In this document: positions 49,951-57,805 of the stretch, piece after piece | How positions within the stretch are numbered: position 1 is the first letter of the stretch | Layout: each line of letters starts with the position of its first letter | Source: Ectobius pallidus | Taxonomy: Eukaryota > Arthropoda > Insecta > Blattodea > Ectobiidae | Length of the DNA: 64,000 nt | NCBI GenBank assembly: GCA_964059195.1 | Contig: CAXKWD010000006.1 | Location: 18,822,629 to 18,886,628 of the forward strand | Direction: 5' to 3' | Made by a program: the position numbers and the translations under genes | The notes under the pieces: generated by a model | What the model was told of the DNA's origin: nothing | Databases searched by the model: none | What the model saw: only the letters and a program-made list of their open reading frames with translations

Positions 49951-50612
49951 CCCGCGTTGTGCCCTTTCGTCCTAAGGTGTTCCGAAGCCTCCCCGACGCT
50001 CTAGTTGTGCCCTTTTGGCAAAAATACGTCATGGGTGTCATATGAAAGCGTGCGATGTGCCCTTTCGTCCTATGGTGTTCCGACGCCGCCCCCGACGCTC
50101 TAGTTGTGCCCTTTTGGTAAAAATACGTCATGGGTGTCATATGAAAGCGTGCGATGTGCCCTTTCGTCCTATGGTATTCCGACGCCGCCCCGACGCCCTA
50201 GTTGTGCCCTTTTGGCAAAAATACGTCATGGGTGTCATATGAAAGCGTGCGATGTGCCCTTTCGTCCTATGGTGTTCCGACGCCGCCCCCGACGCCCTAG
50301 TTGTGCCCTTTTGGTAAAAATACGTCATGGGTGTCATATGAAAGCGTGCGATGTGCCCTTTCGTCCTATGGTGTTTCGACGCCGCCCCCGACGCCCTAGT
50401 TGTGCCCTTTTGGTAAAAATACGTCATGGGTGTCATATGAAAGCGTGCGATGTGCCCTTTCGTCCTATGTTGTTCCGACGCCGTCCCCGACGCCCTAGTT
50501 GTGCCCTTTTGGCAAAAATACGTCATGGGTGTCATATGAAAGCGTGCGATGTGCCCTTTCGTCCTATGGTGTTCCGACGCCCTAGTTGTGCCCTTTTTGC
50601 AAAAATCCCACC
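49951..50612. repeat. Tandem array, seven 98-99-bp units, in the Polinton 5' region
   Basis: The word GCCCTTTCGTCCTA starts at 49961, 50059, 50158, 50256, 50355, 50454 and 50553. Each unit also has TCCGACGCCG, CTAGTTGTGCCCTTTTGG and TACGTCATGGGTGTCATATG. Because 99 is a multiple of 3, open frames of up to 178 codons arise on both strands. I regard these as a by-product and not as genes. The array lies between the left TIR and the polymerase promoter. Confidence 0.95.
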
Positions 50613-50620
50613 ACGCATAC

Positions 50621-50690
50621 TCAGGTCCTTTGCTCTATGACGTCATGGGGTTAGAATTGTAACATGTCACAACATGCACCAACGTGACGC
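50621..50690. repeat. Partial internal copy of the TIR
   Basis: AGGTCCTTTGCTCTATGACG and, just after, AACATGTCACAACATGCACC and AACGTGACG match blocks at 49,013-49,070 in the TIR, but in rearranged order. It is a diverged internal duplicate of the terminal repeat. Confidence 0.7.
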
Positions 50691-50691
50691 T

Positions 50692-51004
50692 ACTCTCCGA
50701 GCAACACTAGGATGTAGTCATGCTTTCTAAATAACTTTTCGATGACGTGTATAGATACATGTTTCCGTACATTCCTAAGTTAGGATAAGATCTTGTAAAT
50801 ACATGTCTTTTATACAAAACTCTCCGAGCAACACTAGGATGTAGTCATGTTTTCTAAATAACTTTTCGATGACGTGTATAGATACATGTTTCCGTACATT
50901 CCTAAGTTAGGATAAGATCTTGTAAATACATGTCTTTTATACAAAACTCTCCGACCAACACTATGACATGGTCATGCTTTCTAAATAACTTTTCGATGAC
51001 GTAG
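50692..51004 (+). promoter_or_regulatory. Promoter-like 127-bp tandem repeats upstream of the polymerase gene
   Basis: The units start ACTCTCCGA at 50692, 50819 and 50946, the third being partial. Each has CTTTCTAAATAACTTTTCGA or a close variant, then GATGACGT, and units one and two continue GTATAGATACATG and TTCCTAAGTTAGG. The same order, CTTTCTAAAAATAACATTTC, GA and then GTATAAATAG, recurs at 51099-51136 as the actual polymerase promoter. The later part also resembles the TIR-edge promoter. So these look like degenerate upstream copies of a core promoter. Confidence 0.75.
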
Positions 51005-51127
51005 TAACAGCTACCTTGAGATATCTTTAAGTAAGTAGAGAGAGATAACGCAAACATAGCAAATACGTTACAACACAGGAAAATTCCTAAGCTTCATACT
51101 TTCTAAAAATAACATTTCGATAGCTAG

Positions 51128-51161
51128 TATAAATAGACGCATCTTACTTCCACGTCTCAGT
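51128..51161 (+). promoter_or_regulatory. Core promoter of the polymerase gene (TATA and TCAGT initiator)
   Basis: TATAAATA at 51128-51135 is followed by the arthropod initiator TCAGT at 51157-51161. The initiator A at 51159 is 31 bp from the first T of the TATA box, the ideal spacing. The transcript would carry a leader exon to 51291. Confidence 0.8.
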
Positions 51162-51291
51162 GTACTACAACGCTTTCTACATATAAGGTGAAACAGAACA
51201 GATTACTCGAACAAGTAGTAGCTGAATCAAGGAAAAGAGTTAGAGATTTATCACCGGAGAAACAGTTTTACAGCTTTGTTGTTACAGAGAG

Positions 51292-51374
51292 GTGAGTGGT
51301 AATGCATTAAAAACGCATACAGTCAAGTGCTAATTATTTCCGTTACATTCATGTGTTGTATTTTTCCATTACAG
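51292..51374 (+). other. Probable 5' UTR intron of the polymerase gene
   Basis: The donor G|GTGAGT at 51292 and acceptor TTTTTCCATTACAG ending at 51374 enclose 83 bp. Splicing removes the upstream ATG at 51327 and leaves the ATG at 51414 as a better start. The exon before it (51188-51253) closely copies part of the gene at 56700 (see findings). Confidence 0.65.
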
Positions 51375-51413
51375 ATTCAGTCATATTTGAGTGTAGCAAA
51401 AATAATAATAATA

Positions 51414-54400
51414 ATGTCAGCCCCTATCTATATTATTTCCTCTGATTCTGAGAGCGAAACGGATAGTGTTACACTATCTGAATCAAGGCCGGAGATTTAT
51501 ACAGTCTCTAGTTCTGATTCAGATGATGCAATAGAGACCGTGACGCTGTCAGACTCGGAGGACGACGCAGTTGTTGAATCTGATGATGAGCTAGTTTCAA
51601 GCGAGGAAGAGTTGGATATGATGTCTGGCAATGAGGGGGAGGGTACTTCTTCGAATTCGGAGAATCGACCCTCCCCATTGTTTACAGTTGTCGAGAGTAC
51701 TCGTAAAGAGTACAAAAAGTTCAACTCTGCCGGCTTGCAGCTAGTGGTACGACTCAAAGAACCAGCTGAAAATGCAGGACCCAACCCCTTTGAGACGGCT
51801 CTTAAAGCCGTTATAGACCATGCCCTAGTCGATACGAGAGACCATGACATGGTAGGGATCTCGATTTTCAATGAGGAAAACGAGGTCGATAAGCCGATTG
51901 GTATCTCCTTTAGGCGTAAAGATCAGATCAGTGTAGATGTGATTTCAGGCGTCGTAAGCAAAGTATGCCAGTCGAACGCCCGTTTCAATGCCACCGACCG
52001 TTTGCGTTTGGTTCTGGACATTGTCCGTATGCCGAACGGAAACGGAGGACGCGGCGACGGTATTCCTATGAAGGGGCGTACGACTGGTGTACTTGCCCAT
52101 TTGAAGACAAGCGTAGTCTTCGTACAGGCAATCGTGAACTGTTTAGCATTTGCAATAATCATCGCTATTGCTAGAGTAAGCGATCGTAAAATTTATAAAT
52201 CATATATAGATAACAACATGACAAGCAAAAGACTCAAGGCAGAAGTGGATGACTTGATCAGAAACTCAGGTGTCGATCTCTCGCGAGGTGGAGGTATCCC
52301 TGAGCTGGAGAAGATTCAGGCCTATATTAAGGTTAGATATAGACTTGGAGTTTACAGCGGCTTTAATCTCGATTCTGTACTGTACGACGGCGGTAATGTG
52401 GGGAAAGAAATACTTTATCTACTCTACGACCGAGACACCTTGCATTACCATACCATAACAAACTTGACAGGTGCAATGGCTAAACGATTCGTTTGTCCAG
52501 GCTGTCTTAAAGGCTTCGCTAAAGGTGCACAACATTCCTGTGATTACGTCTGCTTCTGTGGCCGTACAGTGCCTCCTTGCGATTCTAGTAAGGACTTGGT
52601 GCGTTGCGATGTTTGCCTGAGAAAGTTCCGCGGACAAGCATGTTTTGATAATCATAAGCGTACCAAAATTGAGGGGCGCTCTGTATGCATGGCTCTGCAG
52701 AATTGCGAAAACTGTGGCAAGTTTAAGGCATTTCAGCAGAAGCATGAATGCTTCAAAATTTTTTGTAATATTTGTAATAAATTTCAAGCAGAGACAGGAC
52801 ATGAATGTTACATGGCACCGCTGAAAGAGACTAAACGTTCAAACAAGGTATTGTATGTGATATTCGACATAGAAACAACACAGAATACCCGTATCAAAGA
52901 CAATACCTTTCTTCACGTCCCCAATCTGATTTGTGCACAGCAGTTTTGTTCTCTTTGCGAGACGTCGCAAGACGAAGAGTGTGCCAGATGCGGGCAACGC
53001 AGTCATTCTTTCTGGGAAGATCCCGTCTGTGGATTCATGGACTATCTGAGAATGGATAGAGCGTTCGATAGGATCATTGTTATTGCTCACAATGCTCGAG
53101 CGTTCGATCTCCAATTCATTCTCGACTACGCTATTAGGCAACAGTGGACTCCCGACTTGATTATGTCTGGATGCAAGATCCTTTGCATGAAGATGCACCA
53201 TCTAACTTTTCTAGACAGTCTGAACTTCATTCCGCTGCCTCTGCGTAGTTTCCCTCAGACCTTTGACCTAAAAGACGCTGTTAAGGGCTACTTTCCCCAT
53301 TTGTGGAATACGGCACAGAACCTCAACAGTATTCTCCCACATCACCCGAACCAAGATCTTTACGGGCCGGACACCATGTCTGTGAAAGATAGAGAAGCTT
53401 TCAAGACTTGGTTCGAGACCGTTAAAGATCTGCCGTTCAATACCCGTGTAGAACTGGAGAGGTATTGCCAGGCCGATGTTACTGTACTGAGAGAAGCCTG
53501 CACTCTCTTTAAAAATCTGTTCAAACAAATTGCCAATATAGATATTTTCCTAGAGTCTATCACTATTGCATCGGCCTGTAACAGAATATTTAGACAGTTA
53601 TTCCTTAAACCGCAGACCATTGGCATTGCTCCCTCCTGTGGCTATAGAAAAGCAGACAGGCATTCTAAAAAGTCTTTGATGTGGCTTATCCACGAAGCCA
53701 AGGAGAGGAATGTATTTATACGTTATGCGGGTAACGGACGTGAAGTACGGCTTCCCGAACTTCCCCAATGGAAGGTGGACGGTTTCTGTGATGAAACAGG
53801 AGAGGTTTTTGAATTTCTCGGCTGTTATTATCATGGCTGTCTCTGTCAACCAAACCGAGATGTACCTATGATGGATTCTTCAGAATCCCATGCCGAGAGG
53901 TATGAAAACACCATGGGCCGACTGGACATGATCCGATCAAAGGGTTATACCGTCCACGTGATGTGGGAATGCAAGTTCGATGTTATTCTCGAACAGTTCC
54001 CCGCACTGAGAGACGACCCCGCGGTCTGTGATGTCCCGTTGGTCCTTAGGAACTCTGTCTACGGAGGACGTACAGAAGCCATGCGGCTCTATCGTAAGGC
54101 GGATGAGACGAAAGAAGAGAAAATCCTATACAGCGATACAATGTCCCTATACCCATCCGTCTGTAAGTACAACAAGTTTCCTACCGGTCACCCCACTGTT
54201 CACGTTAGCGACCAGTGTACAGATATAGATTCAATGATGAAGAAAGAAGGCCTCATTAAATGCACTGTCCTACCACCGCAAGGGCTCTACCATCCCGTTT
54301 TACCATTCAGGTGGAATGGTAGGCTCTTGTTTCCCCTTTGCCGCACCTGTGTTATGACTGTCGAACAAGGTAGCTGCAAACATGCGAAAGAGGAAGAGAG

Positions 54401-55076
54401 AGTGCTCACTGGTACATGGGTAGTTGATGAAGTGAGACTAGCTGTAAATAAGGGCTATAGGGTGATGGCAATCCACGAATTTCTCGAATACGATGTCACG
54501 CAATACTCGCGTGAAACTCGTGAGGGAGGGTTATTCGTGGATTACATCAACCTTTTCCTCCAGATTAAGACAGAATCCAGCGGATACCCTGGTTGGGTGA
54601 AAACAGAGGCCCAGAAACAGGAATATATCGATTTGTTTTACGAACACGAAGGTGTTAAGTTAGACCCAAAACAAATCGTGAAGAACGCTGGAAAAAGGAC
54701 CCTTAGTAAACTTTGTTTGAATTCCTTCTGGGGAAAGCTCGTGCAAAGGTCTAACATGGGTAAAACAAAGCTTATTACGGAGCCTAAAGAGCTGTATAGG
54801 TTCCTCACGACACCCGGAATTGAAATTCAGAGACTACTTTTTGCAAATGACGAAGTCGTGTGGATTAATTGGATCCCTATAGAGGAGGAACAGGACTCTC
54901 TTCCTCATACTAGTGTCGTTCACGGTGCTTATGTAACATCGGGAGGTAGAATGAACCTCTACGGTTACCTGGACAAGCTAGATCGTCGAGCCATCTACTG
55001 TGACACTGACAGTGTGATTTATACACAGACGCCTGACGACTCTAAAAGGTACACTGTGCCTTTAGGTGACTATTAA
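51414..55076 (+). CDS. Polinton protein-primed family B DNA polymerase, main part
   Basis: 1,220 codons from the ATG at 51414. That ATG is chosen because an intron acceptor at 51374 removes the earlier one at 51327. The N-terminus is acidic and Ser-rich, with three SUMO-interaction-like motifs. A Cys/His-rich zinc region with several C-x2-C pairs precedes the polymerase. The 3'-5' exonuclease has DIE (D485/E487), the second Asp near 565 and YCQAD (D688). A segment around KVDGF..EFLGCYYHGC resembles the nuclease-like insertion of Polinton polymerases. Polymerase motif A is SDTMSLYPS (D908), motif B KLCLNSFWGK (K1099, N1103) and motif C YCDTDS (D1197, D1199). A TAA at 55074-55076 stops the frame shortly after motif C, and homology continues in the same frame downstream. 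This enzyme copies the element's linear DNA. Confidence 0.93.
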   Translation: MSAPIYIISSDSESETDSVTLSESRPEIYTVSSSDSDDAIETVTLSDSEDDAVVESDDELVSSEEELDMMSGNEGEGTSSNSENRPSPLFTVVESTRKEYKKFNSAGLQLVVRLKEPAENAGPNPFETALKAVIDHALVDTRDHDMVGISIFNEENEVDKPIGISFRRKDQISVDVISGVVSKVCQSNARFNATDRLRLVLDIVRMPNGNGGRGDGIPMKGRTTGVLAHLKTSVVFVQAIVNCLAFAIIIAIARVSDRKIYKSYIDNNMTSKRLKAEVDDLIRNSGVDLSRGGGIPELEKIQAYIKVRYRLGVYSGFNLDSVLYDGGNVGKEILYLLYDRDTLHYHTITNLTGAMAKRFVCPGCLKGFAKGAQHSCDYVCFCGRTVPPCDSSKDLVRCDVCLRKFRGQACFDNHKRTKIEGRSVCMALQNCENCGKFKAFQQKHECFKIFCNICNKFQAETGHECYMAPLKETKRSNKVLYVIFDIETTQNTRIKDNTFLHVPNLICAQQFCSLCETSQDEECARCGQRSHSFWEDPVCGFMDYLRMDRAFDRIIVIAHNARAFDLQFILDYAIRQQWTPDLIMSGCKILCMKMHHLTFLDSLNFIPLPLRSFPQTFDLKDAVKGYFPHLWNTAQNLNSILPHHPNQDLYGPDTMSVKDREAFKTWFETVKDLPFNTRVELERYCQADVTVLREACTLFKNLFKQIANIDIFLESITIASACNRIFRQLFLKPQTIGIAPSCGYRKADRHSKKSLMWLIHEAKERNVFIRYAGNGREVRLPELPQWKVDGFCDETGEVFEFLGCYYHGCLCQPNRDVPMMDSSESHAERYENTMGRLDMIRSKGYTVHVMWECKFDVILEQFPALRDDPAVCDVPLVLRNSVYGGRTEAMRLYRKADETKEEKILYSDTMSLYPSVCKYNKFPTGHPTVHVSDQCTDIDSMMKKEGLIKCTVLPPQGLYHPVLPFRWNGRLLFPLCRTCVMTVEQGSCKHAKEEERVLTGTWVVDEVRLAVNKGYRVMAIHEFLEYDVTQYSRETREGGLFVDYINLFLQIKTESSGYPGWVKTEAQKQEYIDLFYEHEGVKLDPKQIVKNAGKRTLSKLCLNSFWGKLVQRSNMGKTKLITEPKELYRFLTTPGIEIQRLLFANDEVVWINWIPIEEEQDSLPHTSVVHGAYVTSGGRMNLYGYLDKLDRRAIYCDTDSVIYTQTPDDSKRYTVPLGDY

Positions 55077-55451
55077 GGCGACATGACCAGTGAACTTACA
55101 GACTACGGGGAGGACGCGTACATTTCGGAATTTGCAAGCGGGGGCCCCAAGAACTATGGTTTTAGGGTTACCGTTCCTTCCAACAGCACCGTCGATACCT
55201 CTGTGTGTAAAGTCAGAGGTATTACTCTTAATTATAAGACGTTGCAGGATGTCAACTTCGACGCCATTAAAACCATGGTTTTAAATGGTGATCCTGCAGC
55301 AACTATCTCTGTGAGGACAGAGAGGAAAATTAAGAGAAAGCCCGGCCCACAGATCGTGTCTGAAGCCGAGAATAAGATATACCGACTCTGTTTTCGAAAA
55401 AGACGCAGAGTTGGCGGAGGGTTCGATTCCCTCCCGTTCGGGTATAAATAG
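55077..55451 (+). pseudogene. C-terminal part of the Polinton polymerase, beyond an in-frame stop
   Basis: The same frame as 51414-55076 resumes at once after the TAA. It contains GDMTSEL and FASGGPKNYGF, normal polymerase C-terminal (thumb region) motifs, and ends RRVGGGFDSLPFGYK before a TAG. One base change therefore separates it from the main part. Read-through, or an independent start at the ATG at 55083, cannot be excluded. The final codons lie inside the TATA box of the next gene. Confidence 0.88.
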
Positions 55452-55477
55452 AAACGAGACGAGAGCACCATCTCAGT
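55443..55477 (+). promoter_or_regulatory. TATA and initiator of the 55,478 gene, overlapping the polymerase stop
   Basis: TATAAATA (55443-55450) with the following G spells the last two codons and the TAG stop of the polymerase frame. TCAGT lies at 55473-55477, its A 32 bp from the first T, and the ATG follows directly at 55478. The predicted 5' UTR is only about 3 nt. Confidence 0.75.
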
Positions 55478-55768
55478 ATGGACTCGTCGTCGTCTCTGGA
55501 GTGTGCGTCAATTAGAAAATTATTGGATTTTAGAACGCTTATTCATCACACAGGTGAAGAGTTGGAGGTGTTGTCCCCTGAACTTTTAACGGCATGCGGA
55601 GCCGAGAGCATATATTTAGTGTATCATAAATTACCTGAAAGTGTGCAAAGTAACGATCTTGTAAAAAAGTGTCTTAGATGCTTTAAACATTACCCTGATT
55701 CTCCTTACGATTGCTTTGATGGACACCCACCTATGATTAAACATTGTTATGGTTGTAATAAAATTTGA
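55478..55768 (+). CDS. Small Cys-rich Polinton protein, unknown function
   Basis: 96 codons. The N-terminal half is rich in Leu and Glu. The C-terminal third has CLRCF and HCYGC pairs plus His, which could bind one zinc. I do not recognise a family. The start is supported by the TATA/initiator immediately upstream. The end overlaps the ATPase start by 20 nt in another frame, as is common in this element. It could alternatively be a remnant of a longer gene. Confidence 0.6.
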   Translation: MDSSSSLECASIRKLLDFRTLIHHTGEELEVLSPELLTACGAESIYLVYHKLPESVQSNDLVKKCLRCFKHYPDSPYDCFDGHPPMIKHCYGCNKI

Positions 55769-56426
55769 CCATCCCTTTTCTTTGATTGTATCAGGTCCGT
55801 CATTCTCAGGGAAGACAACTTTCTGTGTAAAACTTATTAATAATTTACACCATTTGTGTAACGTGAGCAAATACGAAAGTATTCTGTGGTGCTTTAGTGA
55901 AAGTAACGCTGTCCCTCCCCAGACAAAATTCAATACTACCGTGACATACCACGAAGGTCTTCCTGACTTTAAACAAGAACAATGTACTAAACCCATACTC
56001 GTTATTCTAGACGACTTACTGGACAAAGCTTATTCGACAGAAGTGAGTTCTATATTTACAAAAGGTTGTCATCATAGAAACATTTCAGTTATTCTCATAA
56101 CACAAAACCTGTTTCACCAGTCTGCCCCCATTAGAGACATCTCTTTGAACACAAATTATATGGTCTTGTTTAGAAACCTGAGAGATAAAAATCAAATTAC
56201 TTTTCTAGCAAGACAAGTGTATCCTGAAGATTGGAGGTCTTTCTACAGAGCTTTCCAAGACGCAACAAGAAAACCTCACGGTTATCTACTAATAGACTTT
56301 TGTCAAAGAACAAACGATTTACTTAGATTTAGAACTAAAATATTTCCCTCGGAGGTTACAAAGGTTTACGTCCCTGTAAAGGATGAAAAGGATAAAATCC
56401 AATTACCATATGTTACAAGTTCTTAA
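55749..56426 (+). CDS. Polinton packaging ATPase (FtsK-HerA/A32 type)
   Basis: 225 codons. The Walker A motif GPSFSGKT is at residues 16-23 and the Walker B motif ILVILDD at 83-89, followed by a sensor-like ILITQNLF. The size and the short N-terminus before the P-loop are normal for Polinton ATPases, which belong to the viral genome-packaging ATPase class and are thought to pump DNA into capsids. It overlaps the preceding ORF by 20 nt and the next by 17 nt. The frame is intact. Confidence 0.93.
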   Translation: MVVIKFDHPFSLIVSGPSFSGKTTFCVKLINNLHHLCNVSKYESILWCFSESNAVPPQTKFNTTVTYHEGLPDFKQEQCTKPILVILDDLLDKAYSTEVSSIFTKGCHHRNISVILITQNLFHQSAPIRDISLNTNYMVLFRNLRDKNQITFLARQVYPEDWRSFYRAFQDATRKPHGYLLIDFCQRTNDLLRFRTKIFPSEVTKVYVPVKDEKDKIQLPYVTSS

Positions 56427-56700
56427 AAAGGCAACTCCCGAGGTACGAAAGGTTATTCTAAAAAGTGCAAACAAAAACCTGATACTTGCTATTATAGACT
56501 GTGTTCTTAATGTTTTGAACGGTCAGTGTAAATTATCTTCGTGTTCTAAACGTAAGCTGTTTAAACATAAACATTCCTTAAGACATCTTCTAGATAGGAA
56601 CGTATCCTTGTCTGAGAAAAAGAAAACTTTGGTACAGAAAGGAGGATTTTTATTTCCTCTCTTGTCCTCCGTGTTATCCGTCTTGGGATCTTTAACATAA
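56410..56700 (+). CDS. Small basic Polinton protein with hydrophobic C-terminus
   Basis: 96 codons from the ATG at 56410. An upstream in-frame ATG at 56383 lies deeper in the ATPase gene and seems less likely. It has an N-terminal helix-rich part (KKATPEVRKVILKSANKNL, CVLNVLNGQ), a Lys/Arg-rich middle and a Gly-hydrophobic end (KGGFLFPLLSSVLSVLGSLT). The same layout recurs in many Polintons, but I know of no assigned function. A membrane-active or DNA-associated virion protein is my inference. Its TAA overlaps the next ATG (TAATG). Confidence 0.75.
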   Translation: MLQVLKKATPEVRKVILKSANKNLILAIIDCVLNVLNGQCKLSSCSKRKLFKHKHSLRHLLDRNVSLSEKKKTLVQKGGFLFPLLSSVLSVLGSLT

Positions 56701-57338
56701 TGTTACAGAAAATGTTTCTGGTTAGTGCTAAAGAGTACAAGCGTTTAAAACGTTGTTTCGAAGGTTCAAACCCGGCAGTTGATGTTACGGATCCGTACAA
56801 AGAGTTGGTTAAAATACGCGAGAGTGAAGATCCTATATTCAAGAGAAAACAGAACAGAATACTTGAACAGGAAGTAGCTGAATCGAGGAAAAGAGTTAGA
56901 GATTTATCACCCGAGAAAAAACCCATCTCCGAGGACGAAGCTAAACGTAACGTTATAGGTGATGTAGCAGGTAAATATTTATCGGCTTATGTAACATCGC
57001 CAAAGATTGTAGACACACAGTTTGGAATCTATAAAAAGAAAGAGACGGGAGAGTACATGATAGGTAATTTTAAAATTCAATTGTTAAACAATAGTTTGAT
57101 CATTAACGGTATAAAATACGATGCGAGTGCAGGTTTATGGGAGTTGCTTACTAGGAAGAAGGTGGATATGAATCTTGTTACGTAGGAAGACCTCGACACG
57201 TACAAAGACATTTTAACTAGGACCGAAGGACATAAGAGCGATATTAAAACCGCTAAAACAGTTAAATACAAACAAGTCATTGCAAAATTGTTTCCAACGA
57301 GAGAGCTTAGGTGGAGTACCTATAAACAACGGAGATGA
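56700..57338 (+). pseudogene. Conserved Polinton protein, one in-frame stop
   Basis: The frame is open from the ATG at 56700 to a TAG at 57183-57185, then continues in the same frame to a TGA at 57336-57338. The N-terminal half is charged and coiled-coil-like (LEQEVAESRKRVRDLSPEK). The C-terminal half has IGNFKIQLLNNSLIINGIKY, then GLWELLTRKK, and after the stop a DTYKDIL..TEGHKSD segment, an order I recall from other Polintons, where the protein is uninterrupted. The function is unknown. The final TGA overlaps the integrase ATG (ATGA), which supports the post-stop part as original coding sequence. Confidence 0.8.
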
Positions 57339-57805
57339 TGAATGAAACATTACACAAGTTGTATTACGACCCTGAGGCATCTACGGGTTTTTCCACTCTT
57401 GCTAAACTTTCACAAGCTTCTAGCATTACAGATAAAAATATCGAGCAATGGTTAGTGGAGCAAGATGTTTACTCCTTACATAAACCAATCAGGAGAAAGT
57501 TTCCTAGGAATCCGTATTCTGTAAATAACCTTTACGACGTGTTTGAACTTGATCTAGCCGATGTACAAAGCATTGCACAACATAATGACAACGCAAGATA
57601 TTTACTTGTTGTTATCGATGTGTTTTCCAAATACGTATGGGTTGTACCTTTAAAATCTAAAAGAGGTAAGGATGTGACAGAGGGATTTAAACAGGTGTTG
57701 GAGAAGTCCGCTAGGAATCCTGTCGCTGTAAGAACCGATAGGGGTAAAGAATTTCTAAACAAATCTTTTCAAGACTTGTTAAGGAAAGAGAATATAGAGT
57801 TTTAA
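57335..57805 (+). CDS. Polinton integrase, N-terminal part up to an in-frame stop
   Basis: 157 codons to a TAA at 57803-57805. The retroviral-type (rve) core shows the first catalytic Asp in ELDLADVQ and the second in VRTDRGKEF. The third catalytic residue lies beyond the stop, so the product as written cannot be active. The enzyme would join element ends to target DNA with 6-bp staggering. The ATG overlaps the stop of the preceding gene. Confidence 0.9.
   Translation: MMNETLHKLYYDPEASTGFSTLAKLSQASSITDKNIEQWLVEQDVYSLHKPIRRKFPRNPYSVNNLYDVFELDLADVQSIAQHNDNARYLLVVIDVFSKYVWVVPLKSKRGKDVTEGFKQVLEKSARNPVAVRTDRGKEFLNKSFQDLLRKENIEF

Noticed and set aside
50104..50640. 178-codon open frame (and a 132-codon one on the other strand) across the 99-bp array
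   Set aside because: The period is a multiple of 3, so any stop-free frame is propagated through all units on both strands. The product is purely repetitive, and the region sits between the TIR and a promoter.
51327..51413. Upstream ATG of the polymerase frame
   Set aside because: It lies within a probable intron (51292-51374). The ATG at 51414 begins the conserved acidic N-terminus.
51497..53849. Several 80-130-codon minus-strand frames under the polymerase gene
   Set aside because: Shadow frames of a gene with clear catalytic motifs on the plus strand. None has a recognisable motif.
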